Shown here piece after piece: positions 24,640 through 33,573 of a DNA stretch of 64,000 nt. Location: assembly GCA_964544085.1 (NCBI GenBank), contig CAZIZT010000017.1, positions 1 through 64,000 on the forward strand, written 5' to 3'. Positions within the stretch are counted from its first letter, which is position 1. Every line of letters starts with the position of its first letter. The DNA is from CAZIZT01 sp964544085 (GTDB taxonomy: Bacteria > Campylobacterota_A > Desulfurellia > Desulfurellales > Hippeaceae). Made by a program: the position numbers and the translations under genes. The notes beneath the pieces were generated by a model, which searched no databases, was not told the DNA's origin, and was given only the letters and a program-made list of their open reading frames with translations.

Positions 24640-24936
24640 ATGTTTGCTGTAATAGAAACTGGCGGTAAACAGTACATAGTTAAAGAAGGCGACGTGATCA
24701 GGGTTGAGAAGCTGCCGGAAAGCGAAGGCGAAGTAGTTTTCGATAAGGTGCTCATGGCTGGCGACAAGATAGGCACACCTTATGTGGAAGGTGCAACGGT
24801 TAAAGGCGAGCTGATCAGGACTGCAAAGGCAAAAAAGATCATCGTCTTCAAGTTTAAAAGGAGAAAGGGCTACAAGAGGAAGAAGGGCCACAGACAGTGG
24901 TTCAGCGAGGTCAGGATTAAAAAGATAGAAGCCTGA
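24640..24936 (+). CDS. rplU: 50S ribosomal protein L21
   Basis: A 98-residue basic protein of the large ribosomal subunit. It starts FAVIETGGKQYIVKEGD, the L21 signature, and ends with the rRNA-binding stretch RRKGYKRKKGHRQ. Length is normal (E. coli 103). ATG 24640 follows GGAGAGGAG; the frame extends nine codons further upstream without a proper start site. L21 and L27 genes ahead of obgE are a conserved order. Confidence 0.97.
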   Translation: MFAVIETGGKQYIVKEGDVIRVEKLPESEGEVVFDKVLMAGDKIGTPYVEGATVKGELIRTAKAKKIIVFKFKRRKGYKRKKGHRQWFSEVRIKKIEA

Positions 24937-24964
24937 ACACAAAAAGAAGATTCAGGAGGCGTGA

Positions 24965-25213
24965 ATGGCTCATAAAAAAGGATTGGGAAGCACCAAAAAC
25001 GGAAGAGATAGCATAGGTAAACGGCTCGGTGTCAAAAGGGGCGATGGCCAGTTTGTCAAAGCCGGCGAAATTCTTGTGCGACAGAGAGGCACCAAGTGGC
25101 ACCCGGGAAAGAACACCGGTAAAGGCAAGGACGATACGCTGTTTGCCCTCGTTGCTGGCAGGGTGAAGTTCGAGAATAAGTTTGGCAAAAAGGTTGTCAG
25201 CGTCTATCCGTAG
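24965..25213 (+). CDS. rpmA: 50S ribosomal protein L27
   Basis: An 82-residue basic protein that reaches the peptidyl-transferase centre. The N-terminus MAHKKGLGSTKNGRDSIGKR and the following VKAGEILVRQRGTKWHPG are diagnostic. There is no N-terminal cleavage extension of the Firmicutes type. AGGAGGCG precedes the ATG. The stop codon is immediately followed by the obgE start. Confidence 0.97.
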   Translation: MAHKKGLGSTKNGRDSIGKRLGVKRGDGQFVKAGEILVRQRGTKWHPGKNTGKGKDDTLFALVAGRVKFENKFGKKVVSVYP

Positions 25214-26170
25214 ATGTTTATCGATCATGCCAGAATATCGGTTAAGGCGGGTGACGGTGGATCAGGTATAGTTAGCTTCAGGCGGGAAAAGTACGTGCCT
25301 AAGGGCGGTCCCGACGGTGGTGATGGCGGTAAGGGTGGTGATGTTATCCTTGAAGCTACCACCGACGAGAACACCCTTAGGCTTTTTCGTTTTAAGCGTC
25401 ATTTTAGCGCCGAAAATGGAGCAAGCGGATCTTCCAACAACAAAACAGGTAAAAGTGGCAGGGACCTGATAATTAAGGTGCCTGTTGGCACCATTGTGAA
25501 GGATGCAGAGGGCAATGTTATAGCCGATTTGAGTAAAAATGGCCAGCGTGTGGTTGTAGCAAAGGGCGGCAAAGGGGGTAAGGGTAATGCTGCTTTTGCT
25601 ACAGCCACAAACAGGGCTCCTCGAATAGCCACAAAAGGCAAGAAGGGCCAGGCGAAAGAGCTGATACTGGAATTAAAACTGATAGCCGATGTTGGTCTTG
25701 TTGGTTTTCCCAATGCAGGCAAATCATCTCTTATAAGGGCGATCTCCAATGCTACGCCGGAGGTTGCCGACTATCCCTTCACCACCCTGACACCGCACCT
25801 GGGTTATGTAGCCTACGGTGACAAGGATTTTATCGTCGCTGATATTCCTGGAATCATTGAAGGTGCGAGCAAGGGTAAGGGTCTGGGCTTGAGATTCTTA
25901 AGGCACATAGAGAGAACACGTATTCTGCTTTTCGTGCTTGATATAACACAAAGTCCTAAGGAACAGTTCGAACAGCTGCTAAAGGAGTTAAAGGAATACG
26001 ATCGCTCGCTCCTTGAAAGAAAGAGGGCTGTTGTGCTCAACAAGATTGACCTTGTTGAGGAGCCTGAACAGTTTAGTAAGCTTTTCGAAAACGAAACGGT
26101 TTTCCTGGTGAGCGCCCTCAAAAAACGTGGTCTTGAGAAGTTGTTGGGATGGATCAGTTCTCTGTTATAG
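25214..26170 (+). CDS. obgE: Obg-family GTPase, form without C-terminal OCT domain
   Basis: A 318-residue ribosome-associated GTPase that acts in 50S assembly and stress signalling. The glycine-rich Obg fold fills residues 1-155 (GGPDGGDGGKGGDVILEA and repeats). The G domain follows with GLVGFPNAGKSSLI (G1), DIPGIIEGASKGKGLG (G3) and LNKIDLVE (G4). The protein stops right after the G domain, so the variable C-terminal domain is absent, as in several other lineages. It overlaps proB by 22 bases. Confidence 0.93.
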   Translation: MFIDHARISVKAGDGGSGIVSFRREKYVPKGGPDGGDGGKGGDVILEATTDENTLRLFRFKRHFSAENGASGSSNNKTGKSGRDLIIKVPVGTIVKDAEGNVIADLSKNGQRVVVAKGGKGGKGNAAFATATNRAPRIATKGKKGQAKELILELKLIADVGLVGFPNAGKSSLIRAISNATPEVADYPFTTLTPHLGYVAYGDKDFIVADIPGIIEGASKGKGLGLRFLRHIERTRILLFVLDITQSPKEQFEQLLKELKEYDRSLLERKRAVVLNKIDLVEEPEQFSKLFENETVFLVSALKKRGLEKLLGWISSLL

Positions 26171-27294
26171 AGCGGCTTGAAAAAGCCCGGCGTATTGTAA
26201 TCAAAATTGGTAGCGCTGTTATAGTGAACAGGTCGAGGGATATAGACACAGGACTGCTTGAGTCTATCACGAATGACATCGCCTATCTGATAGGTGACCT
26301 GAACAAAGAGATTGTCGTTGTTTCAAGTGGTGCCGTTGCAAGTGGTATGGCTGCTATGGGTTTAAGAAAAAAGCCGGACAACATTATCCACCAGCAGGCG
26401 CTTGCAGCCATTGGTCAACCAGAACTTATGCAGTTGTACAAGCGACTGTTTCAGCGGTTCGGCATTACCGTCTCTCAGGTGCTAATAGCCATCGATGATA
26501 TCCAGAACAGACGACGATTTATAAATGCAAAAAATGCCCTGTTGACACTTATAAAATGGAAAAGCTTGCCTGTTGTGAACGAAAATGATACCGTTGTTGT
26601 AAAAGAGCTCTGTTTTGGCGATAATGACAATCTATCCTCCCATGTGGTGAATCTGACGGAAGCGGATGTATTGCTGATGTTGAGCAATGTGGATGGTGTT
26701 TATGATAAGGATCCATCCGAGGAAGGTGCACGGCTTCTGCGGGTTGTGCCTTCCGATTTCGATGCTGCCTCACTGAAGGGCTCTGGGGAACTTGGAGCGG
26801 GAGGTATCAGGAGCAAGGTTGAGGCGGGCAGGCGCGTGGCTGCACTGGGCAAGATTGCAATTGTACTAAACGGCACACGAAGGGGGATCTTGAGGGACCT
26901 ATTCAACGGCAGGGAGGTTCTCTATAGTCTGTTTGAACCGGCAAGTCATCCTATCAGTTCGAAAGAGTCGTGGATTTCAAGCGGTGTGGTAGCGGGTGCT
27001 ATTGTGGTGGACGATGGTGCAAAGAGGAGTCTGCTTAAGCACAAGAGCTTGCTTGCAAGTGGCATAGTTAAGGTATATGGGAGCTTCGAACGTGGGGATA
27101 TCGTCAGCATCGAAAGTGTTGACGGCAGGGTCATTGCAAGGGGCATAACCAACTATGACTCTCTCGAAATAGAGCGGATAAAGGGTTTACATTCTTCTCG
27201 CATTGCTGAGGTGCTTGGATATAAGTACTCAAACGACGTTGTTCATATCGACAACATGGTCCTTTTCGAAGAGACAGGGAGGGACAATGCTTGA
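26149..27294 (+). CDS. proB: Glutamate 5-kinase
   Basis: A 381-residue enzyme for the first step of proline synthesis, phosphorylating glutamate. The amino-acid-kinase domain has RIVIKIGSAVIV at the N-terminus, IVVVSSGAVASGMAAMG near 65 and FGDNDNLSSHVVNLTEADVL near 160. A PUA domain follows from about 275 (GIVKVYGSFERGDIVSI). Feedback inhibition by proline is usual for the family. The start lies inside obgE and has no clear ribosome-binding site, suggesting coupling. The 3' end overlaps proA by 8 bases. Confidence 0.93.
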   Translation: MDQFSVIERLEKARRIVIKIGSAVIVNRSRDIDTGLLESITNDIAYLIGDLNKEIVVVSSGAVASGMAAMGLRKKPDNIIHQQALAAIGQPELMQLYKRLFQRFGITVSQVLIAIDDIQNRRRFINAKNALLTLIKWKSLPVVNENDTVVVKELCFGDNDNLSSHVVNLTEADVLLMLSNVDGVYDKDPSEEGARLLRVVPSDFDAASLKGSGELGAGGIRSKVEAGRRVAALGKIAIVLNGTRRGILRDLFNGREVLYSLFEPASHPISSKESWISSGVVAGAIVVDDGAKRSLLKHKSLLASGIVKVYGSFERGDIVSIESVDGRVIARGITNYDSLEIERIKGLHSSRIAEVLGYKYSNDVVHIDNMVLFEETGRDNA

Positions 27295-28537
27295 GGCGTA
27301 CATAGAATCCGTTGCAGAGAAGGCAAAAAGGGCTTGGTACGAACTTTCCTCAACAGACGAGGCTACCATTAACGCTGTTTTGCTCAGGCTGGCAGAATTG
27401 CTCGATGAGAATCGTGAGAAAATAAAAAAGACAAATGAGCAGGATGTGGATAGCGCAAAAAGAGCCAATCTCTCCTCTGCGCTTATAGATAGGTTGCTTC
27501 TGAACGATAGACGTATAGATGGCATGATAGAATCCGTAAGAACTGTTGCGGCTCTTAAGTGTCCGGTTGGAGAGGTTATAGAAGGTTACAGGCTGCCAAA
27601 TGGTTTGCACATTGAGCGCGTACGTGTTCCCATAGGAGTTGTGGGTATTATATACGAATCCAGGCCCAATGTAACAATAGATGCTGCCTCCCTCTGCCTG
27701 AAATCCATGAATAGCTGTGTGTTGAGGGGTGGAAAGGAAGCTTTCTCTTCCAATGCCCTGCTTGTCGAGCTGGTCAGGAAGGCACTGGAAGAAGGAAACA
27801 TTAATCCAGATTGTGTCATGTTTGTTGAGAAAACCGACAGGGAAGGCGTTTTACACATGTGCAGAATGGATAGATACATCGACCTGATCGTTCCGCGTGG
27901 TGGCGAAGGATTGATACGCTTTGTATCCCAAAACGCCACGATGAGTGTGTTAAAGCACGATAAGGGTCTCTGCCACACCTATATCGATGCAGATGCAGAG
28001 CTCCAAATGGCGCTGAGGATAGCCTACAATGCGAAGGTTAATAGACCCGGTGTTTGTAATGCAATGGAAACACTGCTTGTACATGCAGATATTGCAGAGG
28101 CTTTTCTGCCGCCTTTCAAGAAAATGATGGATGAAGCTGGTGTCGAGCTGCGCGGGTGTGAGAGAACAAGGGCCATAATCGACGTAAAACCAGCTACAGA
28201 AGAGGATTTTCATACAGAATATCTTGACCTAATACTCTCCATAGCCGTTGTTGATTCACTTGAGGATGCAGTAAAACACATAAATCGCTACGGTTCGGGA
28301 CATTCCGAGGCAATAGTGACCGAGAATTACACCTCAGCCGAACGCTTCTTAAATGCTGTTGATGCAGCCTGTGTATACGTCAATGCATCCACCCGTTTTA
28401 CGGATGGTGGCGTATTTGGAATGGGTGCAGAGATAGGTATTAGCACAAACAAGCTGCATGCGCGCGGTCCCGTGGGTTTAAGGGAACTGACCACCTACAA
28501 ATACAAGATCAGGGGCAGTGGACAGACAAGGGAATGA
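27287..28537 (+). CDS. proA: Glutamate-5-semialdehyde dehydrogenase (gamma-glutamyl phosphate reductase)
   Basis: A 416-residue NADPH enzyme that reduces gamma-glutamyl phosphate, the second step to proline. Motifs: VPIGVVGIIYESRPNVTIDA near 110, the catalytic Cys in NRPGVCNAMETLLVH near 250 and FGMGAEIGISTNKLHARGPV near 380. ATG 27287 behind GGGAGGGAC gives the usual family N-terminus; the longer frame has no such site. It is translationally coupled to proB and, by ATGA, to nadD. Confidence 0.95.
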   Translation: MLEAYIESVAEKAKRAWYELSSTDEATINAVLLRLAELLDENREKIKKTNEQDVDSAKRANLSSALIDRLLLNDRRIDGMIESVRTVAALKCPVGEVIEGYRLPNGLHIERVRVPIGVVGIIYESRPNVTIDAASLCLKSMNSCVLRGGKEAFSSNALLVELVRKALEEGNINPDCVMFVEKTDREGVLHMCRMDRYIDLIVPRGGEGLIRFVSQNATMSVLKHDKGLCHTYIDADAELQMALRIAYNAKVNRPGVCNAMETLLVHADIAEAFLPPFKKMMDEAGVELRGCERTRAIIDVKPATEEDFHTEYLDLILSIAVVDSLEDAVKHINRYGSGHSEAIVTENYTSAERFLNAVDAACVYVNASTRFTDGGVFGMGAEIGISTNKLHARGPVGLRELTTYKYKIRGSGQTRE

Positions 28538-29166
28538 GAATAGGGATCTTCGGCGGCACGTTTAATCCTGTTCACATAGGTCATCTACGTGGCGCCATCA
28601 GCACCTACGAGGCTTTTGCACTCGATAAGGTTGTATTTCTGCCCATAGGTATACCACCGCACAAGAAAGACGATGTTGCCGCTGCTGAATATCGCTATAG
28701 AATGATTGAGATAGCCATAGAGGGGCTTGAGGGTTTTGAAATATCGCGGCTTGAGATAGACAGCGACAGGGTAAATTACACCATAGATACGGTGGAATCG
28801 CTGAAGGACATCTATCCTGACGATGATCTCTTCTTCATGGTGGGCACAGACGCCTTCTTCTATCTGGATCTATGGAAGGATTACAGAAGGCTTGTGGATC
28901 TAATACCTTTCATACTCATATGCAGGCCGGAATACGACACGACGCCTGTAGAGGAGAGGTATGCAGATGTGGTCACATTCATAGAGGTGAAGGATGGATT
29001 TACGAGGAAGCCACAAACAGGAACGGTTTACATATTCAAACCACCGGCGTTCGACATATCTTCCAGTATGGTAAGACACAAGATTAGAAAAGGTGAGATT
29101 ATACGCTACCTGGTGCCGGAGGGTGTCGAGCAATTTATTAAAGAGAAGGGGTTGTACAGGCTATGA
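28534..29166 (+). CDS. nadD: Nicotinate-nucleotide adenylyltransferase
   Basis: A 210-residue enzyme that adenylylates nicotinate mononucleotide for NAD synthesis. GIFGGTFNPVHIGHLR contains the HxGH nucleotidyl-transferase motif. FMVGTDAFFYLDLWKDYRRL is the substrate-binding stretch, and ISSSMVRHKIRKGE near the end matches the conserved ISSTxIR site. Length is normal. The gene is joined to proA and rsfS by 4-base overlaps; nadD-rsfS is a widespread pair. Confidence 0.95.
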   Translation: MRIGIFGGTFNPVHIGHLRGAISTYEAFALDKVVFLPIGIPPHKKDDVAAAEYRYRMIEIAIEGLEGFEISRLEIDSDRVNYTIDTVESLKDIYPDDDLFFMVGTDAFFYLDLWKDYRRLVDLIPFILICRPEYDTTPVEERYADVVTFIEVKDGFTRKPQTGTVYIFKPPAFDISSSMVRHKIRKGEIIRYLVPEGVEQFIKEKGLYRL

Positions 29167-29477
29167 AGGAGAGAATTGTGGAGATTCTGGAGGATAAGAA
29201 GGTTGAGGATGTCTCTATAATAGATGTAAGACACAGATCTGCGCTGTTTGATTACTTCATCATAGGTACCGTGGAAAGCTCCCGTCAGGTGGATGCTGTA
29301 ATTGATGAGCTTGAAAAGGCAAATGTACCCATTCACCACCTTGAGGGGAGCAGCGACAGTGAATGGGTACTGATAGACAGCTACGATATCGTTATCCACC
29401 TCTTCTCCGCACGGAAAAGGGCAGAGTACGACATAGAATCCCTCTGGAAGGACACCAGTAACGTCCTCAGCGGCTGA
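29163..29477 (+). CDS. rsfS: Ribosomal silencing factor RsfS
   Basis: A 104-residue protein that binds L14 on the 50S subunit and blocks joining with the 30S when nutrients are scarce. The core motif DYFIIGTVESSRQVDAVIDE and the stretch SEWVLIDSYDIVIHLFS are characteristic. Length is typical (E. coli 105). It closes the rplU operon; its stop codon sits in the loop of the terminator and it overlaps the converging transporter gene by 11 bases. Confidence 0.93.
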   Translation: MKERIVEILEDKKVEDVSIIDVRHRSALFDYFIIGTVESSRQVDAVIDELEKANVPIHHLEGSSDSEWVLIDSYDIVIHLFSARKRAEYDIESLWKDTSNVLSG

Positions 29478-31389
29478 ACCGCTGTTTAATTTTTCCATAA
29501 AACATGTACCCGAAAAACAGAGACGCCGCCGCAGCTAAACCTATTATGTTTGTTTCTTCGTTCGGGTAAAAGCTCAACAAACCGGCCGCAAGGAACAACA
29601 GCCTTTCCACTATTGAGAGTTTTCTGTTGAAATAGCCTTCAATGGCTATTGTAAAACTGAATAAGCCAAACAACAGATACAAGGCGGGCATCAGGCTTGT
29701 TGTCGTCAGGCCACTTAAGATCTTTGTGTACAGGAAAAAGATAGGAATGAGCAGAAGACCCTTGGCAAGCTTGAACGCCTCTATAGCCGTATCCAGCGGT
29801 CGGGAGCCGGCTATGCCGCTTGCCGCAAACGCTGCAAGTGCAATGGGCGGGGTAACGTTCGCCGTTTCAGCCAGCCAGAAGACCGTCATGTTTGCTGCAA
29901 GCAACGACACTCCAAGCATCTTGAAAGCCGGTGCTATCAGTACAGCCAGCACAATATAGGATGCGGTAACCGGCAGGCCCATACCGAGAAACAAAGCGGC
30001 AAGTGCAGTCAATACGTACAACCAGAAGATGCTGTTGGATGTGATTGATGTGACAAGTACAGAGAAAGCAAGACCCAAGCCTGTTAGCGTGATAACACCA
30101 ACAATAATACCGGCTGCTATCAGTAGAACACCTGTAGCCACCATGTTTCTGACGCCAAAGACACAGGCTTCGTAGATCTTTTTCGGTCCCATGCGGGACT
30201 CCTTCTTGAACCAGCTTACAACAACCACCGAGACAAGGCTGATAATGGCAGCATACGTTGGTGTGAAGCTCTCGGCAAGCAGAAATACCAGCACTCCCAG
30301 CGGAATCAAGAAATGCCAGCCTTTTTTCAGTACCTCTTTGACGTCGGGTATCTCTTCGTCTTCCAGCGGTTTGATACCACTCTTTTTGGCTCTTATATGG
30401 ACGTTAAGCAAGACGCCCAGGTAGTAGATAATGGCAGGTATTAGAGCAACACCGATTATGGTGGTATAGGGTATCTGTGTCCACTGGGACATAACGAAAG
30501 CGCCAGCGCCCATTATCGGTGGCATCATCTGTCCACCCACCGAAGCTGCGGTTTCAACACCCCCTGCAAATTCCGGGGCGAAACCGATCTTCTTCATGAG
30601 TGGTATTGTAATGGAACCTGTGCCTACGACATTTGCTACAGAGCTACCCGTGATAGATCCCATGATGCCGCTTGCAACCACCGCTACCTTTGCTGGGCCA
30701 CCGACAGTTTTGCCCATTACTGCTTTTGCGAAATCAATAATGAAATCACCGGCACCGCTTTTTAAGAAGAACGCTGCAAAGAGTATAAATAAAAAGACGT
30801 AGGTAGATGCAATGGTCGTTATATAGCCGAAGATACCATCGGTTGTAAAGTACATCCTGTAGAGGTATGTGGATAGATGAATGCCGCGGAAGTTGAACAT
30901 ACCGGCTGGCATGTACCTGCCCAGAAATAGCGCATAGGCGCTGAACAGAAGGGCAAGGAAAGGTATGACAACTCCGGCAACCCTTCGTGATAGTTCAATG
31001 GTCAACAATACGGCTATTCCTGCCACTATCATGTCGCGCAGAATCAGCACCTCATTCCTTGCATGGATGGTATTTTCAAAGAAGACTATATAAAGGCCAC
31101 TGAGAAAAGCCAGTACAGCGAGTATCGTATCCAGAGTAAGGGTCTTTTTGGGGTATTTCTTTGATGTGGGGTACAGGATAAAACCGGCAAAGCAGATGAA
31201 AGAAAAGAAAATGGCGTTCTGATGCAACTCGGATATGACACCGAAGCTATTGAACCAAAGGGCGAAGACCGTCAAAATGACGCTTGCCACCTTGACGGCC
31301 TTGCCAGGTATTCCTATTTTGTCCAGGTTTCTTACGAGTATCTTGGAGCCGGCTTCTTCCTGCTGGAGTACATCTTTGTTGTTTTCCAT
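29467..31389 (-). CDS. TRAP transporter fused permease (4TM plus 12TM subunits)
   Basis: A 640-residue polytopic membrane protein with about 16 or more hydrophobic helices. It joins the small DctQ-like and large DctM-like TRAP subunits in one chain, as is usual for TAXI-type systems. GSITGSSVANVVGTGSITIP and GGVETAASVGGQMMPPIMGA are the conserved substrate-path loops of the large subunit. It uses an ion gradient to import organic acids delivered by the binding protein encoded 19 bases upstream. The substrate is unknown. Confidence 0.92.
   Translation of the reverse strand: MENNKDVLQQEEAGSKILVRNLDKIGIPGKAVKVASVILTVFALWFNSFGVISELHQNAIFFSFICFAGFILYPTSKKYPKKTLTLDTILAVLAFLSGLYIVFFENTIHARNEVLILRDMIVAGIAVLLTIELSRRVAGVVIPFLALLFSAYALFLGRYMPAGMFNFRGIHLSTYLYRMYFTTDGIFGYITTIASTYVFLFILFAAFFLKSGAGDFIIDFAKAVMGKTVGGPAKVAVVASGIMGSITGSSVANVVGTGSITIPLMKKIGFAPEFAGGVETAASVGGQMMPPIMGAGAFVMSQWTQIPYTTIIGVALIPAIIYYLGVLLNVHIRAKKSGIKPLEDEEIPDVKEVLKKGWHFLIPLGVLVFLLAESFTPTYAAIISLVSVVVVSWFKKESRMGPKKIYEACVFGVRNMVATGVLLIAAGIIVGVITLTGLGLAFSVLVTSITSNSIFWLYVLTALAALFLGMGLPVTASYIVLAVLIAPAFKMLGVSLLAANMTVFWLAETANVTPPIALAAFAASGIAGSRPLDTAIEAFKLAKGLLLIPIFFLYTKILSGLTTTSLMPALYLLFGLFSFTIAIEGYFNRKLSIVERLLFLAAGLLSFYPNEETNIIGLAAAASLFFGYMFYGKIKQRFSR
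29468..29494 (+). terminator. Rho-independent terminator of the rplU-rsfS operon
   Basis: CAGCGG (29468-29473) pairs with CCGCTG (29479-29484) around CTGAA, followed by TTTAATTTTT. It overlaps the last codons of both rsfS and the convergent TRAP permease gene. Confidence 0.7.
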
Positions 31390-31408
31390 GGCCGAATCCC
31401 TGAATATT

Positions 31409-32416
31409 CTATTTTGCTATCAATTTCGCCGGTATCTTCAAACCCTGTTCCTCATAGTATTTTGCTGCTCCTGGCGCAAGTGGAACAGGCAGCCCTTTAA
31501 TTGCGTTCTGTAGCTTGATGGCGTATGTGGCTTTGTGGATATTGTGCAAAAACGGCAGATTCTCATAGATGGTTTTTACAATAAGATACACATCCTTCTG
31601 GGGCACGCCCTTCCTTACGGCAAGGAAATTGGGCTGAGCTATTGTATAAACAGGCTTTTTGAGTCCTGGGTATGTGCCGGGTTTAATTACATACCTGAAC
31701 CAGACATCGTAATGTGAGTCTATTTTCTTAAGCTGATCGTCTGTGAAGTTAAGCAGAGCTACCTTCTTGGGACCCAGCCTTGCAAAGAGCCTTGTAATTG
31801 CTGCCACAGGTGGTCCTGCTGGTGTATTTGCTCCGGCAATCCTGCCGTCGATCATAGCGTCGATACTCTGGTTATAACCAAGGTAAACGGGTGTGAAATC
31901 CTTTCCAATTTTGATGCCAAGAGCAGAGAGTATCACCTTACCACTACCTTCTGTGCCACTGCCCCTTTTGCCAATAGAGAAGCGCTCATGAAGGCCTTTT
32001 AGGTCCATTATGTTGCCGGTTTTCACGTATTTTCTCAAAAGCGAGAAGTGCTCCACGTTTTGCCACAGGGCTGTAACAGCATAGAAGAATCTTTGTGGTT
32101 TCTTGTAAACGCCTGTGCCGTTGTATGCCATAGCACCAAAGAGACCCTGAAGAATGGCAAAATCGGCTTCTCCTCTTTTGAGGAGTTTTATGTTCTCTCC
32201 GCTACCAGCTGATGTAATTGCCGTTGCTGTTATGCCTTTCTTTGCCAATTTCATGTTAATCAGTGTTGCTATAGCTACACCAACCGGATAGTAGGTTCCA
32301 CCGGGCGTTGCTGTTGCAATGATGTAGTTTTTAACCTTTTTGGCAAAGCTCTGCTGTACACCTGCAACACCAAACAACAGTAATACACTCAAGACAATCG
32401 AGACAACCCTTCTCAT
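31409..32416 (-). CDS. TAXI-family TRAP solute-binding protein
   Basis: A 335-residue periplasmic protein with a signal peptide (basic MRRVV, hydrophobic core, cleavage near QSFA-KK). IATATPGGTYYPVGVAIA and ITSAGSGENIKLLKRGEADF are hallmarks of the TAXI family, whose characterised members bind glutamate or related acids. It hands its ligand to the fused permease downstream. AGGGAGGTGAG precedes the ATG. A palindrome overlaps the -35 box of its promoter, suggesting repression. Confidence 0.92.
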   Translation of the reverse strand: MRRVVSIVLSVLLLFGVAGVQQSFAKKVKNYIIATATPGGTYYPVGVAIATLINMKLAKKGITATAITSAGSGENIKLLKRGEADFAILQGLFGAMAYNGTGVYKKPQRFFYAVTALWQNVEHFSLLRKYVKTGNIMDLKGLHERFSIGKRGSGTEGSGKVILSALGIKIGKDFTPVYLGYNQSIDAMIDGRIAGANTPAGPPVAAITRLFARLGPKKVALLNFTDDQLKKIDSHYDVWFRYVIKPGTYPGLKKPVYTIAQPNFLAVRKGVPQKDVYLIVKTIYENLPFLHNIHKATYAIKLQNAIKGLPVPLAPGAAKYYEEQGLKIPAKLIAK

Positions 32417-32445
32417 ATACTCACCTCCCTTAATTAATTTTTAAC

Positions 32446-32473
32446 ATTATGCACAATTAACACGTTTTATCAA
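32446..32473 (-). promoter_or_regulatory. Promoter of the TAXI/TRAP operon
   Basis: Minus strand: TTGATA (32468-32473), a 16-base spacer and CATAAT (32446-32451), each five of six. Predicted start near 32439. Confidence 0.6.
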
Positions 32474-32480
32474 GATAAAA
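32465..32480. promoter_or_regulatory. Palindrome over the -35 box, possible operator
   Basis: TTTTATC at 32465-32471 and GATAAAA at 32474-32480 form a perfect 7-base inverted repeat with a 2-base centre, covering the -35 hexamer of the TAXI promoter. Position and symmetry suit a repressor site; the regulator is unknown. The region is AT-rich, so chance symmetry is possible. Confidence 0.4.
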
Positions 32481-32557
32481 TTAATATGAAAAAGTTTTAA
32501 CATAACAAGCAAAGTAAACAAAGTTGTGTCTTAACTATAATTTAAATTTTAGTCACT

Positions 32558-32585
32558 GTATGGTTGTTAAAGTATGGTTGTTAAA
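32558..32585. repeat. Two tandem copies of a 14-base unit over the sir2 stop codon
   Basis: GTATGGTTGTTAAA occurs at 32558-32571 and again at 32572-32585 without a gap. The second copy contains the deacylase stop codon (read on the minus strand), so the unit carrying the stop was duplicated. Confidence 0.9.
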
Positions 32586-33318
32586 GCATGGCAACGAGCT
32601 GAGGCAGTATCTCTTCAGCGCCTCCCAGAAGCATTTCATCCGCATAGATGGAGATGCCTGAATAGTCGATATTTATCTCGATAACAAAGGCCCCTCTGTC
32701 GTGAGCTATCTTGGGCATGCTTGCTGCGGGTTGGACTACTCCACTTGTGCCTATGGCAAGAAAACAATCACAGGTTGCGGAAGCTTTCATCGCGGCATCG
32801 AGAATTTCCCTGTTTAGATTCTCGCCAAACCATACCACGTTGGGCCTGACCCTTCCTGAGCAGAATCTACATGAAGGCGGTAGCTGGGTGTCTTCGTAGA
32901 CAGTATCATCGTAATAGACCTTACCGCAGTTTAAGCACCGGTTCTCAAATATGTTGCCGTGTAGTTCAAGTACATTTTCCGAACCGGCTTGTCTGTGGAG
33001 AGAATCAACATTCTGTGTTATAAGTGTAAAGTTGCTCTTGAAGTGTTTCTCCAGGGTCACAAGCGCATGATGGGCGGCGTTCGGCTTTGCCTGCTTGACG
33101 ATTTTTCTTCTATAATTGTACCATTCCCATACCAGTTTGGGGTTTCTCATAAAGGCATCGAGTGTAGCCAGTTCGGTGGGTGAATATCTCTTCCAGAGCC
33201 CATCTTTTCCCCTGAATGTGGGTATACCACTTGCTTTGGATATCCCAGCGCCGGTTAAAACTGCTATTTTTTGGGCTTTTTTCAACTCCTGGGCGCATTT
33301 AAAGAGCTTTTCGTTCAT
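32581..33318 (-). CDS. Sir2-family NAD-dependent protein deacylase (SIRT5-like)
   Basis: A 245-residue cytosolic sirtuin. LTGAGISKASGIPTFRG binds NAD, TQNVDSLHRQAGS is the core, and the catalytic base is His120 in LELHGNIFE. Zinc ligands are Cys128, Cys131, Cys150 and Cys153. Tyr67 and Arg70 in WEWYNYRRK form the Y-x-x-R pair that marks SIRT5/CobB-type enzymes able to remove succinyl and similar acidic acyl groups. It is monocistronic with its own promoter. Confidence 0.92.
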   Translation of the reverse strand: MNEKLFKCAQELKKAQKIAVLTGAGISKASGIPTFRGKDGLWKRYSPTELATLDAFMRNPKLVWEWYNYRRKIVKQAKPNAAHHALVTLEKHFKSNFTLITQNVDSLHRQAGSENVLELHGNIFENRCLNCGKVYYDDTVYEDTQLPPSCRFCSGRVRPNVVWFGENLNREILDAAMKASATCDCFLAIGTSGVVQPAASMPKIAHDRGAFVIEINIDYSGISIYADEMLLGGAEEILPQLVAML

Positions 33319-33348
33319 AACAGAACCCCTTTAGTGCCTTTAATATAC

Positions 33349-33377
33349 ACTCTAACCATGGGACGGTCATCTGTCAA
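33349..33377 (-). promoter_or_regulatory. Promoter of the sirtuin gene
   Basis: Minus strand: TTGACA (33372-33377), a 17-base spacer and TAGAGT (33349-33354). Predicted start near 33342, 24 bases ahead of the ATG. Confidence 0.6.
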
Positions 33378-33474
33378 GCCTACATTTCTTAAGTTACAGT
33401 TAAGTATAATTATTTACATCAGGATAAAAAAGTAATATAATTAGTAAAATTAAAAACAAAAAACCAGTGCCTGC

Positions 33475-33503
33475 TTGATATTTATAAATTTCTATGATAT
33501 TAT
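33475..33503 (+). promoter_or_regulatory. Promoter of the PAS-GAF-GGDEF-EAL gene
   Basis: TTGATA (33475-33480), a 17-base spacer and TATTAT (33498-33503). Predicted start near 33510, giving a leader of about 64 bases. Confidence 0.65.
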
Positions 33504-33573
33504 TCACCGTCAGGATAATGGGCTCTTTTAATTAATCATTAATCAGACAAGCAGATAGGACATAAGCTGAAGA

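Noticed and set aside
27203..27286. ProA starting at 27203
   Set aside because: The extra 28 residues are unlike any ProA N-terminus and lie inside proB; ATG 27287 has GGGAGG and the normal family start.
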